In this document: one piece after another, positions 17,071 to 25,339 of the stretch
Layout of the letters: every line of letters starts with the position of its first letter
Position numbering within the stretch: the stretch's first letter is position 1
Source of the DNA: Prevotella sp. MGM1
GTDB taxonomy: Bacteria; Bacteroidota; Bacteroidia; Bacteroidales; Bacteroidaceae
Direction: 5' to 3'
Assembly (NCBI RefSeq): GCF_002933775.1
Contig: NZ_BEWV01000125.1
Coordinates: 1 to 64,000 of the forward strand
Length of the DNA: 64,000 nt
Made by a program: the position numbers and the translations under genes
The notes under the pieces: model-generated
Seen by the model: the letters and a program-made list of their open reading frames with translations, nothing else
Databases searched by the model: none
Told to the model about the DNA's origin: nothing

Positions 17071-18012
17071 TTATTCTTCAGCGGCAATCCCACCGAGTGT
17101 ATCACGATACTCGCTCACCAGCCGTCCTATAATCTCACCGGCGGGTATCACTTCATCCACTGCCGACGCTATCTGGCCTATCTCAAGTTCACCGTTGTCT
17201 GTATCGCCCTCGAATATTCCACGTTTTGAAGCCGCCTTGCCTATAATCTCACGCAACTCATCCGCTTCTGCCCCGCGTGCTTCCGCCTCGGCCACCTTAT
17301 CATACAGGCTGTTCTTAACCAGTCTGGTCGGTGAAATCTTTTTCAGGCACAGCATGGTATCGCCTTCCGAGAGCGAGACACACTTCCGCTTGAATGCCTC
17401 CGAGGCCGAGCTTTCTGCCGCAAGGGCAAACAATGTCCCTATCTGCACGCCCTCGGCACCGAGCATCCGTGCCGCAGCAAAGGCTCTGCCGCTGCCTATT
17501 CCTCCCGCCGCTATCAGCGGCAGGTCCACAGCCTGCCTCACCTGGGGTATGAGCACCATCGTCGTAGTCTCCTCGCGGCCGTTGTGTCCTCCGGCCTCAA
17601 ATCCCTCTGCAACGACAGCATCCACACCGGCCTCCTCGCATTTACGTGCAAAAAGGCTGCTCGACACCACGTGAGCGACCTTTATTCCGGCCTGGTGGAG
17701 CATCGGCGTAAACTTCTTCGGACTTCCCGCCGAAGTGAAAACTATTCTCACACCCTCCTCAACGATTATTCCCATCAGCCTGTCAATCTCAGGATACATC
17801 AGCGGAACGTTCACACCCCAAGGCTTGTCCGTGGCCGCTTTCATCTTTCTTATATGCTCCCGCAACGTTTCCGGATGCATAGACCCGGCGCCGAGCAGTC
17901 CCAGGCCGCCGGCATTGCTCACGGCAGCGGCCAGCCGCCATCCGCTGCACCACACCATACCGCCCTGTATAATAGGGTATTTGATGCCGAATAAATCACA
18001 AATTCTGTTCAT
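17071..18012 (-). CDS. FabK-like / nitronate monooxygenase-family flavoprotein
   Basis: A 313-residue TIM-barrel FMN enzyme. Visible are the N-terminal KYPIIQGGMVWCSGWRLA, the phosphate-binding AAGGIGSGRAF, and AEGFEAGGHNG with the His of the family's active site. The set fits both nitronate monooxygenase and FabK (enoyl-ACP reductase II, last step of fatty-acid elongation). Length and the VSNAGGLGLLGAG motif resemble FabK, but I cannot separate the two by eye. It is monocistronic, with a -7 box 35 bp upstream. Confidence 0.85.
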   Translation of the reverse strand: MNRICDLFGIKYPIIQGGMVWCSGWRLAAAVSNAGGLGLLGAGSMHPETLREHIRKMKAATDKPWGVNVPLMYPEIDRLMGIIVEEGVRIVFTSAGSPKKFTPMLHQAGIKVAHVVSSSLFARKCEEAGVDAVVAEGFEAGGHNGREETTTMVLIPQVRQAVDLPLIAAGGIGSGRAFAAARMLGAEGVQIGTLFALAAESSASEAFKRKCVSLSEGDTMLCLKKISPTRLVKNSLYDKVAEAEARGAEADELREIIGKAASKRGIFEGDTDNGELEIGQIASAVDEVIPAGEIIGRLVSEYRDTLGGIAAEE

Positions 18013-18047
18013 AAGCTCCCTTTTTTCTTAATCTATCTTTATAATGG

Positions 18048-18055
18048 CAAAGATA
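18048..18055 (-). promoter_or_regulatory. -7 box of the FabK-like gene
   Basis: TATCTTTG on the minus strand, 35 bp upstream of the ATG at 18012. Confidence 0.45.
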
Positions 18056-18110
18056 AACTTTTTTTGTGAATACTTATCTATAAATATTTCGTTTCTCTGT
18101 CTTTCTTCCT

Positions 18111-18118
18111 TATTTTTG
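18111..18118 (+). promoter_or_regulatory. -7 box upstream of the YeaQ-type gene
   Basis: TATTTTTG on the plus strand. It implies a leader of about 135 nt before the ATG at 18257, long for this window and holding a small ORF. Confidence 0.4.
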
Positions 18119-18140
18119 CACTGTGTCAAGACTTAAAGGC

Positions 18141-18236
18141 ATGAACGCGAGGTCGAGCGCAACCATGATTAACACTACACTGCTTGCCCTCAGATGCCCG
18201 AAGCTGATGCATGAGATAAGTAAAAAGATTGTTTAA
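18141..18236 (+). CDS. Possible 31-codon leader ORF before the YeaQ-type gene
   Basis: An ATG-initiated frame of 31 codons (begins MNARSSATMINTT, ends EISKKIV) lies wholly in the long leader, with AAAGG a few bases before its ATG and a stop 20 bp before the next gene. The product is basic and has no signal peptide. I do not recognise it. Chance is a real alternative for a frame of this size; the position, tight spacing and start context make it worth recording. Confidence 0.35.
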   Translation: MNARSSATMINTTLLALRCPKLMHEISKKIV

Positions 18237-18256
18237 CGCATTAAAATTTGAGAGTT

Positions 18257-18502
18257 ATGACAGGATTAATTGGTTCGATTATTATCGGAATTTTAGCCGG
18301 TTTCTTGGCCGGTAAGATTATGAGAGGCGGCGGTTACGGCTGCTTGATCAATTTGCTTCTCGGTGTTGTCGGTGGAGCGTTTGGTGGTTGGATATTCAAT
18401 GCTCTGGGGATCTATTGGGGCGGAACCATCGGTCAGCTTGCGACCGCGGTTATCGGAGCCGTTTCGTTATTGTTTATCGCATCATTATTCAAGAAAAGTT
18501 AA
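18257..18502 (+). CDS. GlsB/YeaQ/YmgE-family small membrane protein
   Basis: An 81-residue very hydrophobic protein with three membrane segments and the family's glycine patterns: GILAGFLAGKIMRGGGYG, then LLLGVVGGAFGGWIF, then a final helix ending LFIASLFKKS. Members are stress-associated inner-membrane proteins of unknown activity. A TTG three codons upstream (18248) is possible, but the ATG gives the usual family N-terminus. A hairpin follows 20 bp after the stop. Confidence 0.88.
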   Translation: MTGLIGSIIIGILAGFLAGKIMRGGGYGCLINLLLGVVGGAFGGWIFNALGIYWGGTIGQLATAVIGAVSLLFIASLFKKS

Positions 18503-18521
18503 GGAGGTGTTCTAATACTAT

Positions 18522-18563
18522 AATCATGGCGCGACAGGGCCGCAACCCGGTTGCGCCATGATT
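18522..18563 (+). terminator. Terminator hairpin after the YeaQ-type gene
   Basis: aatcatggcgcgac (18522-18535) pairs with 18550-18563 (14 bp, one G-T pair). A T-rich tract (tgtttatc) follows. Confidence 0.75.
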
Positions 18564-18665
18564 GTTTATCGGCGGTTTTATAAAAAAACGGGCATATCGG
18601 CCACCATACGCACACGCCATTTGGCACACTGCGGGCATGACGGCCGTTATTTGCGTAAAAATCAC

Positions 18666-18673
18666 TATCTTTG
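18666..18673 (+). promoter_or_regulatory. -7 box of the tyrosine-phosphatase gene
   Basis: TATCTTTG on the plus strand, about 72 bp upstream of the chosen ATG (18746). A transcript starting near 18677 excludes the longer in-frame start at 18671. Confidence 0.45.
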
Positions 18674-18745
18674 CGGCATAGAAACCGACGCCGGCCACCG
18701 TGTGTAAAGCCTAACGATGCAGAGCGTCATCATACCAAAACGACA

Positions 18746-19246
18746 ATGAGACAGATAAAAGAAAACACATCGTTGCTGTTCGTATGCCTCGGCAATATAT
18801 GCCGGTCACCGGCCGCGGAGGGAATAATGAGACACATCGTGGAACGCAGGGGCCTGGAAGACAGGATTAAGATAGACTCGGCCGGTGTCAGCGGTTGGCA
18901 TGAGGGAGAACTGCCCGACAGGCGGATGAGAAGCCACGGAGCCGACCACGGATATGATTTCAGCAGCCGTTCGAGACAGTTTTCGAGAGACGATTTCAAG
19001 CGTTTCGACCATATCGTGGTGATGGACGACGACAACTATTCCGACATTACAGCCATGGCACGCAACAAAGACGAGCGCAGCCGTGTGGTGATGATGACCG
19101 ACTTTCTTCGCAATCACACCGGACACACATCCGTGCCAGACCCTTATTATGGCGGCGACAGAGGCTTCGAGCTTGTCATCGAGCTGCTCGAAGATGCATG
19201 CGAGGGGCTTCTCGAACAGGTAATAAAAGACCTTGACATCCGATGA
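18746..19246 (+). CDS. Low-molecular-weight protein-tyrosine phosphatase
   Basis: 166 residues with the LMW-PTP P-loop CLGNICRS at Cys14-Arg20 just after the start, and the general-acid loop VPDPYYGGDRGFE near residue 130. It would dephosphorylate phosphotyrosine, in bacteria often on tyrosine kinases that control polysaccharide export; no such kinase lies in the window. The ATG at 18746 gives the usual short N-terminus, while the longer frame adds 25 unrelated residues upstream of the likely transcription start. IS-end remnants begin 6 bp after the stop. Confidence 0.92.
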   Translation: MRQIKENTSLLFVCLGNICRSPAAEGIMRHIVERRGLEDRIKIDSAGVSGWHEGELPDRRMRSHGADHGYDFSSRSRQFSRDDFKRFDHIVVMDDDNYSDITAMARNKDERSRVVMMTDFLRNHTGHTSVPDPYYGGDRGFELVIELLEDACEGLLEQVIKDLDIR

Positions 19247-19252
19247 CACACG

Positions 19253-19317
19253 TGAACTGCACCCAAAAGTTTTTTGTCTAACTTTTGGGGTGCAGCTCAC
19301 TTTTTGGGGTCACTTCA
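19253..19317. mobile_element. Remnant of abutted IS3-family (IS150-like) ends
   Basis: A 47-bp block (19253-19299) begins TGAACTGCACCC and ends GGGTGCAGCTCA. The two ends are inverted repeats of each other (one mismatch, one extra base) with 8 bp between, and bear the TG...CA termini of IS3-family elements. A second, related right end (actttttggggtcacttca) follows directly to 19317. No transposase remains and no clear target duplication is seen. The hairpin could also terminate the phosphatase transcript. Confidence 0.6.
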
Positions 19318-19332
19318 CACGGCACACAGCAC

Positions 19333-19908
19333 ATGGCAGAGAAATATCTCTACGACCCAAACTCACCAATGCCCAACGAAGAACTGTATATCACTTTCCT
19401 CGAAGAAATCATGCGAAGCCCGTTGCTCGATGACACGGAAAAGACCAAACCGGCTTTCGCCCTTAAAGCGGCGAAGAAAAACCGTCTCGGAACCGTTGCG
19501 GCCGACTTCGAATACACAGACAGGCACGGCCGACGACGCTCGCTGCACGGCACAAAAGCCGAGACTACGGTACTCGTGTTCTACGACCCCGACTGCGGAC
19601 ACTGCACTGAAATAATGAAAGAGCTGAAAGATGATGCCGCACTGCGCAAAGCCACTCAAGAAAACAGGGTGACCGTGCTCGCTATATATTCCGACGGCGA
19701 CCGCAAACTGTGGGACGAAACCAAGGACTCGCTACCGGCCGAATGGCTCGCAGGCTTCGACATTTCGGATATACAGCGGCGCGGAACTTACATTCTGAGG
19801 GCAATGCCCACCATATACATGCTCGACAGTTCGAAAACGGTGTTGGCGAAAGACGTGATGCCGACATTCATACATGCCGCACTGAGCGGAAACACCACGC
19901 AACAATAA
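19333..19908 (+). pseudogene. Thioredoxin-fold protein, N-terminally truncated (DUF5106-like)
   Basis: 191 residues from the first usable ATG. The first 55 (AEKYLYDPNSPMPNEELYI ... KKNRLGTVAADFEYT) match the end of the DUF5106-type region that in intact Bacteroidales proteins follows a signal peptide and roughly 100 further residues. A TlpA/AhpC-like thioredoxin domain follows with CGHC (88-91) and the cis-proline segment RAMPTIYML. Here the signal peptide and most of the first domain are missing, and the break coincides with IS3-type end remnants 16 bp upstream. If translated, the product would stay in the cytoplasm. The frame is otherwise open, so the loss may be recent or the remainder still useful. 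Confidence 0.65.
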
Positions 19909-20315
19909 AAAACGCGCTATAATAAAAAGCAGGAATGCCGCCATAAGCAAGACTACAGCGCAAAGCGAACGATATAGCAATACCGACACACAGTCTATAT
20001 ATATGAGAGCAAAAGCGCCCGACAGCCAGTAGACGGCTGTTCACAGAGGCTCCCGGAACACGTTGCCGGGAGCCTCTGTGCGCTTTACATATATGACAGA
20101 AAGCACAAAAGAAGACCGTGCACACAAGGCAAAGTCAACCGCATACAAACAGAAAAGCCCAATTGCCCCACTCCCAAAGAAAAGATACAAGAAACTTATT
20201 GCCAACTCGGCAATTGCCGGTAGGCATAATTAAGGTAAGCTATAAAATAAAAAACGGAATAAGCAATAAATAAAATGTATAAACACCCGACAAGACAATA
20301 TCGAGTAAAAGAGCG
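19909..20315. other. Intergenic stretch with one terminator, no gene
   Basis: About 400 bp between the convergent thioredoxin remnant and mtgA. Apart from the strong hairpin at 20043-20081 and a weak GCCAACTCGGC hairpin near 20200, I see no ORF of coding character, RNA or repeat. Confidence 0.6.
20043..20081. terminator. Strong terminator hairpin, 15-bp perfect GC-rich stem
   Basis: cacagaggctcccgg (20043-20057) pairs perfectly with 20067-20081, with a 9-nt loop. It lies between the convergent thioredoxin remnant and mtgA. Confidence 0.85.
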
Positions 20316-21029
20316 TCATTTGCCTATATCCTCACCTTCACGAGGGAGTCTTTTTACGTATTTCATCTCGTGAAGTATCCTTGCTTTACGTTTTATGACA
20401 TAAGGACTCGGACGAGAAGAATCAAAACGGATTGGATTAGGCAAAGTCGCGGCGATAAGCGCACATTGCCCGCTTGTAAGCTCATCGGCGCTACATCCGA
20501 AATTAGAGCGTGCCACAGCCTCAGCCCCATATATGCCGTCGCCCATCTCAATGGAATTGAGGTACACTTCCATTATGCGCTGTTTACTCCACATCAATTC
20601 GATAAGAGCGGTGAAATATACCTCAAACGCCTTTCTTGTCCACGTGCGTCCGGGCCATAAAAAAACATTTTTTGCCGTCTGCTGTGATATAGTGCTGGCA
20701 CCCAACCTACGCTTGCCGTTGCTTCTGAGATTACGTCGAGCAGCGCTCTCTATAGCCTTAAAGTCAAATCCATGATGTGAAAGAAAATGTGAATCCTCGC
20801 TTGCCATGACGGCCTTGGGCAAATCGGGAGATATTTTTTCAAGCGGAACCCACGTATGACGCAAACGTATTTCCTTGCCTTCCATAACCTGTTGCCCAAC
20901 CCTTATGAACATGAGCGGAGTGAAATAAACCGGCAAGAAACGTAAAGCCACAACAGAAAGAATGGTGGAGCCTAAAAAGACTACCACCATCCATCTTAAA
21001 ATCTTCTTGATTTTCTTCAACAACAGCAT
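20316..21029 (-). CDS. mtgA: Monofunctional peptidoglycan glycosyltransferase MtgA
   Basis: MtgA polymerises lipid II into glycan strands. The 237-residue product has one N-terminal membrane anchor (residues about 10-35) and a GT51 domain with ASEDSHFLSHHGFDF (catalytic Glu in motif 1), GASTISQQTAKNVFLWPGR (motif 2), and later ELMWSKQRIMEVYLNSIEMG. There is no transpeptidase domain. The start at 21029 lies 1 bp after the ompA-type gene's stop and gives the normal length; the longer frame runs back through that gene and is spurious. It is second in an operon with the OmpA lipoprotein. Confidence 0.93.
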   Translation of the reverse strand: MLLLKKIKKILRWMVVVFLGSTILSVVALRFLPVYFTPLMFIRVGQQVMEGKEIRLRHTWVPLEKISPDLPKAVMASEDSHFLSHHGFDFKAIESAARRNLRSNGKRRLGASTISQQTAKNVFLWPGRTWTRKAFEVYFTALIELMWSKQRIMEVYLNSIEMGDGIYGAEAVARSNFGCSADELTSGQCALIAATLPNPIRFDSSRPSPYVIKRKARILHEMKYVKRLPREGEDIGK

Positions 21030-21030
21030 A

Positions 21031-21705
21031 TTATTGAAGTGTTCCGTTCTCTGCGGCCTTAACCATCTGCTCGCTTGCATACATGTAAACCTCCACGCGG
21101 CGGTTTTGCTTGCGGCCTTCAACAGTCGAGTTGTCGGCAACAGGATTTGACGAACCCTGACCCTCAACAGACTTGATCTGTGAAGCGGAAACGCCACAGC
21201 TCTTCAAGTAATTGGACACGCTGTTGGCGCGGCTTACGGAAAGCGGCTGGTTGATTGCGTCAGAACCGGTATTGTCGGTATGGCCATATATAGCCACATC
21301 ACAATCCTTGTACTCGTTAAGCACCTTGGCGAAACTTGCCAGGGAATTCTTTGCCGCAGTGTTAAGGTCAGCCTTGTTTGTGGCAAAAAGGATACCGGAA
21401 TCAAACGTCACCTTCACGGCAGGAAGTCCGTTAGCGTCTTTAACCTCCTGAACCTGGGCATTCTGAACAGCCTCGGCTCTCTTCTTTGCCTTGTCCATAC
21501 GATTACCGATTATAGCACCCGTACCGGCACCGACAGCGGCTCCGAGAGCGGCTCCCACTCCGGTATTACCGGCTATCTTACCTACTATCGCACCCAAAAC
21601 GGCTCCACCACCCGTACCGATCGCGGCACCTTTCTGAGTGTTATTACATCCTGTCAATACAATACCAAGACAGAGAACAAAAGTAAAAATCTTAAACTTT
21701 TTCAT
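21031..21705 (-). CDS. OmpA-family peptidoglycan-binding lipoprotein
   Basis: 224 residues. A lipoprotein signal ends in VLTGC (Cys20). A Gly/Ala-rich segment follows (about 25-70, alternating GAxxGA repeats, glycine-zipper type), then a C-terminal OmpA domain with the TFDSGILFATNKADLN start, YGHTDNTGS and LSVSRANSVSNYL, and RRVEVYMY at the end. Such proteins tether the outer membrane to peptidoglycan; glycine-zipper lipoproteins (YiaD-like) are the closest relatives. The operon partner is mtgA. Confidence 0.9.
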   Translation of the reverse strand: MKKFKIFTFVLCLGIVLTGCNNTQKGAAIGTGGGAVLGAIVGKIAGNTGVGAALGAAVGAGTGAIIGNRMDKAKKRAEAVQNAQVQEVKDANGLPAVKVTFDSGILFATNKADLNTAAKNSLASFAKVLNEYKDCDVAIYGHTDNTGSDAINQPLSVSRANSVSNYLKSCGVSASQIKSVEGQGSSNPVADNSTVEGRKQNRRVEVYMYASEQMVKAAENGTLQ

Positions 21706-21743
21706 ATTGCTATTAAACTATTAATTAATACTCGAATTTGATG

Positions 21744-21751
21744 CAAAGATA
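21744..21751 (-). promoter_or_regulatory. -7 box of the ompA-mtgA operon
   Basis: TATCTTTG on the minus strand, 38 bp upstream of the ATG at 21705. Confidence 0.45.
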
Positions 21752-21793
21752 GTCTATTTATCCCAATACTGAACAGTTTACAACTTTTTTTTG

Positions 21794-21801
21794 TACTTTT
21801 G
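21794..21801 (+). promoter_or_regulatory. -7 box of proS
   Basis: TACTTTTG on the plus strand, 31 bp before the proS ATG. It is divergent from the ompA promoter, 42 bp away. Confidence 0.45.
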
Positions 21802-21832
21802 CAATCAAATTATGATAAAATAAGTAAGAAAC

Positions 21833-23314
21833 ATGGCTAAGGAACTAAAAGAACTAACAAAAAGAGCCGACAATTACAGTCAGTGGTACAATGATCTTAT
21901 CGTAAAGGCTGAACTTGCGGAACAGTCTGCCGTCAGAGGATGTATGGTTATCAAGCCATACGGATATGCTATATGGGAAAAAATGCAACGCCAGCTTGAC
22001 AACATGTTCAAGGAGACAGGCGCACAGAACGCCTATTTCCCGCTTCTTATACCCAAGTCATTCCTTTCAAGAGAGGCCGAGCACGTCGAAGGATTTGCCA
22101 AAGAGTGCGCCGTTGTCACCCATTACCGTCTCCGTGCCAAGGAAGACAAGAGCGGTGTCGAGGTAGACCCGGCCGCACGTCTCGACGAGGAGCTTATCAT
22201 CCGCCCCACATCGGAAACCATCATCTGGAACACATATAAGAACTGGATTCACTCATGGCGCGACCTGCCCTTGATGTGCAACCAATGGTGCAACGTGATG
22301 CGTTGGGAAATGCGCACCCGCCCATTCCTCCGCACGAGCGAATTCCTTTGGCAGGAAGGACACACCGCCCACGCCACACGCGAGGAGGCGGAAGAGGAAG
22401 CAAAGAAAATGCTGCACGTCTATGCCGAGTTTGCCGAGCAATGGATGGCCGTGCCGGTACTGCAGGGCGTGAAAAGCGAGACCGAACGGTTTGCCGGAGC
22501 CCTCGACACATACACCATCGAGGCAATGATGCAGGACGGAAAAGCCCTTCAAAGCGGCACCAGCCACTTCCTCGGACAGAACTTCGCCAAGGCTTTTGAC
22601 GTCACATACCTTAACAAAGACAACAAGCCCGAATATGTATGGGCCACATCATGGGGCGTATCGACCCGCCTTATCGGCGCCCTCATCATGACACACTCCG
22701 ACGACAACGGTCTCGTACTGCCTCCGAAACTTGCTCCGATACAGGTTGTCATAGTTCCTATAACCAAGGGTGCGGAGCAATTACAAGCCATCACCGAGAA
22801 GCTCACTCCCGTGATAAGCGCCCTCAGGGCTGCCGGCATCAGTGTCAAGTATGATGATGCGGACAATAAACGCCCTGGATTCAAATTTGCCGACTATGAA
22901 CTGAAAGGCGTTCCGGTACGTCTCGTCATGGGCGGACGCGACCTTGAAAACAACACCGTCGAGGTAATGCGCCGCGATACGCTTGAAAAAGAGACGGTAT
23001 CATTGGACGGTATCGTGGAATATACCGGTAAGTTGCTCGATGACATACAGAAGAACATACTCGAAAAAGCGCGCAAGTATCGTGACGAGCGCGTGTATGA
23101 GTGCGACAACTACGAGGAATTCAAGGAGAAAGTGAAGAACGGCGGTTTCTTCCTTTGCCACTGGGACGGCACGGCCGAGACCGAGGCTAAAATCAAGGAA
23201 GACACCCAAGCCACGATACGCTGCGTGCCGTTTGCATACGAGCAGACTCCCGGTGTCGACATGGTAAGCGGCAAACCTGCCAAGTGCCGTGTGATAATAG
23301 CCAGAAGCTACTAA
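21833..23314 (+). CDS. proS: Prolyl-tRNA synthetase (short, eukaryote/archaeon-like type)
   Basis: ProS charges tRNA-Pro. The 493-residue protein shows class II motif 2 ([18 protein letters not shown]), motif 3 region ([18 protein letters not shown]) and [15 protein letters not shown], followed by an anticodon-binding domain (PIQVVIVPI) and the C-terminal zinc-like domain ending in Tyr. The INS editing domain of long bacterial ProRS is absent, as in the type 3 enzymes usual in Bacteroidales. Monocistronic, ending at a large palindrome. Confidence 0.96.
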   Translation: MAKELKELTKRADNYSQWYNDLIVKAELAEQSAVRGCMVIKPYGYAIWEKMQRQLDNMFKETGAQNAYFPLLIPKSFLSREAEHVEGFAKECAVVTHYRLRAKEDKSGVEVDPAARLDEELIIRPTSETIIWNTYKNWIHSWRDLPLMCNQWCNVMRWEMRTRPFLRTSEFLWQEGHTAHATREEAEEEAKKMLHVYAEFAEQWMAVPVLQGVKSETERFAGALDTYTIEAMMQDGKALQSGTSHFLGQNFAKAFDVTYLNKDNKPEYVWATSWGVSTRLIGALIMTHSDDNGLVLPPKLAPIQVVIVPITKGAEQLQAITEKLTPVISALRAAGISVKYDDADNKRPGFKFADYELKGVPVRLVMGGRDLENNTVEVMRRDTLEKETVSLDGIVEYTGKLLDDIQKNILEKARKYRDERVYECDNYEEFKEKVKNGGFFLCHWDGTAETEAKIKEDTQATIRCVPFAYEQTPGVDMVSGKPAKCRVIIARSY

Positions 23315-23334
23315 TAGGACAAAATACGACAAAC

Positions 23335-23415
23335 TTTCGGCCATCGGCCGCATGAATATACGGTGATGACAACCATCCCGTAAATAAAAGATATCCATGC
23401 GGCCGATGGCCGAAA
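23335..23415. terminator. 20-bp perfect inverted repeat with structured 41-nt loop
   Basis: tttcggccatcggccgcatg (23335-23354) is perfectly complementary to 23396-23415. The loop contains a second small hairpin (acgg-t-gatg ... catc-ccgt). It lies between convergent proS (+) and maf (-). It is larger than a standard terminator and could be a palindromic repeat element reused as one. Confidence 0.8.
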
Positions 23416-23460
23416 ATTTGTTTATGGCGTCGAGCCGTTTAGTACGGCAACGGAAAAAAC

Positions 23461-24045
23461 TCAGAAATCGAGCAGTTCGCTGTATATACGCTGTACCGGC
23501 AAGCCCATTACATTAAAGTAACTGCCCTCAAGACCCGTAACACCTACATAACCTATCCACTCCTGGATACCGTATGCCCCTGCCTTATCAAACGGACGGT
23601 ATTCCGATATGTAATAGTCTGTCTCCTCGTCTGTCAGAACCTTGAAGGTGACATCCGTACTGACAGAAAACGACGTTCTTCTGCCACACGTGACGATGCA
23701 GACTCCAGTGACAACCTGATGGGTTCTACCGCTGATTTTTCCCAACATCACCCTCGCCTCATCACCGTCAGCAGGCTTTCCGAGCACCTCATCGCCCACA
23801 ATTACCACCGTGTCGGCCGTTATTATAAGCTCATCGCTCCCCATACGGTCAAGATAGGCTTCAGCTTTTTTCTCGGCTATATACCGGGGGATGTCGGCCG
23901 TGGCGAGTTTTCCTTCGGGATAGCTCTCGTCTATATCCGGCAATACCCGCACTTCGAAATCTATTCCAAGTCCGGCAAGCAGCTCACGCCTGCGCGGCGA
24001 GTTGCTCGCCAGCACAATCCTGTATTTCTTTAAATTATCCAACAT
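23461..24045 (-). CDS. maf: Maf-like nucleoside triphosphate pyrophosphatase
   Basis: 194 residues with LASNSPRRRELL near the N-terminus (substrate loop) and the acidic catalytic segment ITADTVVIV; also KPADGDEARVML and the late GLPVQRIYSEL. Maf proteins hydrolyse non-canonical or canonical (d)NTPs and influence septation. The start at 24045 is 1 bp past the kdsC-type stop and gives MLDNLKKYRIVLASN, the usual N-terminus; the longer frame adds eight residues overlapping that gene. Last gene of a four-gene minus-strand operon. Confidence 0.92.
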   Translation of the reverse strand: MLDNLKKYRIVLASNSPRRRELLAGLGIDFEVRVLPDIDESYPEGKLATADIPRYIAEKKAEAYLDRMGSDELIITADTVVIVGDEVLGKPADGDEARVMLGKISGRTHQVVTGVCIVTCGRRTSFSVSTDVTFKVLTDEETDYYISEYRPFDKAGAYGIQEWIGYVGVTGLEGSYFNVMGLPVQRIYSELLDF

Positions 24046-24046
24046 A

Positions 24047-24565
24047 TCACCACCCGAATGCTTTGGCACCGCTGAGCCACAGCCCTTTCGCGCGCAACAC
24101 CTGTTCTATTACATCACGGCCGCAACCGTTTCCACCGGTCTTGTCGCTTACATAAACCGAAATGTCCTTTATATCGGGACAAGCGTCTGCCGGACATACC
24201 GGACAGCCCACACGCCTCATTATCTCATAGTCTGGAATGTCGTCGCCCATATATATGACCTCGTCGTCGCCAAGCCCGTACTTGGCGAGGAACTCCTCGT
24301 ATGTTTTCAACTTCACGGAGCATCCCATGTATATATCCTCGACGCCAAGTCCCTCGTAACGCTTGCGTATGCTCTCAGTCTTTCCTCCCGTGAGAATAAC
24401 GATGCGCAAGCCCGATTTCTGTGCCAGCTGTATCGCATAACCGTCTTTTATGTTGACGGTGCGCATAGGCTCTCCGTTCGGATGCAGCGTCACTGTCTGC
24501 ATGCTCAGCACTCCGTCAACATCGAATATCACGGCACGCACTTTCTTCAAATCATAGTTTATCAT
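24047..24565 (-). CDS. kdsC: KdsC-type HAD phosphatase (KDO 8-phosphate phosphatase)
   Basis: 172 residues, a capless HAD of KdsC size. Motif I is [10 protein letters not shown], the KdsC-like [20 protein letters not shown] is motif II, and [18 protein letters not shown] is motif IV. KdsC frees KDO from its 8-phosphate for the LPS core; homologues acting on other C8/C9 sugar phosphates look the same by eye. It overlaps the upstream DUF2520 gene by 14 bp. Confidence 0.87.
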   Translation of the reverse strand: MINYDLKKVRAVIFDVDGVLSMQTVTLHPNGEPMRTVNIKDGYAIQLAQKSGLRIVILTGGKTESIRKRYEGLGVEDIYMGCSVKLKTYEEFLAKYGLGDDEVIYMGDDIPDYEIMRRVGCPVCPADACPDIKDISVYVSDKTGGNGCGRDVIEQVLRAKGLWLSGAKAFGW

Positions 24566-25337
24566 TGTCCAACTCTTTTCTGTGAATACTTTTACTCATC
24601 AGTTCATATATATCTTTCATCAGCGGCCTGTCGGCAAGCATGCCGCTCTGACGGCGGATGACATTCACATCGTACCTGACGGCAGGCCCCGTCTGCGCCG
24701 ATGCTGGCGACATACCGTGCACCTTGCGCGCCGTCTCGTCTATCAGCGGCAGCATAACATCAAACGGTATTCCCTCAGAGGCAAGAATGTCGGCCGACAA
24801 CGCGTAGCAATGGTTCACGAAGTTGCAAGCGAATACGGCCGCGAGATGAAGCGTGCGGCGGGAAGCCGACGACAGCTTTGTGACACTACCGCCAACCGTT
24901 CCGGCCAATCCCGCTATCTCACCTGCCGTAATCTCGTCAGATGCCTCAATGAAAAACGGTATCACGCTGAAATCAGCCGTTTTCTCTTTGGAGAACGTCT
25001 GCATAGGGTAAAGCACCCCGTAGCGCTCCGCCAAGCCCTTGAACACGTCGACAGGCATGCTACCCGCCGTATGGACAAAGAGCCTGTGCTCCCGCCCGCG
25101 ACATACACGGGAAGCCACATCGCGCAACGCCGAGTCGCTGACACATATTATATATATGTCGGCATCATTTATCACGGCCTCGACATCGGTAACCGAAGAG
25201 GCTCCTACCTTCTCTGCCAGTGCTGCGGCAGACTCACGGGTGCGGCTGAACACCTGCACGATATCATGTCCGGCACATAGCAACGCCTGCCCCAGATTGT
25301 GAGCCAGCCGACCGGCACCGATTAAGACGACCCTCAT
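24552..25337 (-). CDS. Rossmann-fold protein with DUF2520 (ProC/PanE-like)
   Basis: 261 residues. The N-terminal NAD(P)-binding fold has [17 protein letters not shown] and [10 protein letters not shown]; the C-terminal DUF2520 domain has [18 protein letters not shown]. The architecture resembles pyrroline-5-carboxylate and ketopantoate reductases; no substrate is known. A pantothenate role is possible because ketopantoate reductases share this layout, but that is speculation. The start was moved to 25337, 3 bp from the nitroreductase stop; the longer frame adds eleven non-conserved residues. Confidence 0.82.
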   Translation of the reverse strand: MRVVLIGAGRLAHNLGQALLCAGHDIVQVFSRTRESAAALAEKVGASSVTDVEAVINDADIYIICVSDSALRDVASRVCRGREHRLFVHTAGSMPVDVFKGLAERYGVLYPMQTFSKEKTADFSVIPFFIEASDEITAGEIAGLAGTVGGSVTKLSSASRRTLHLAAVFACNFVNHCYALSADILASEGIPFDVMLPLIDETARKVHGMSPASAQTGPAVRYDVNVIRRQSGMLADRPLMKDIYELMSKSIHRKELDNDKL

Positions 25338-25339
25338 TG

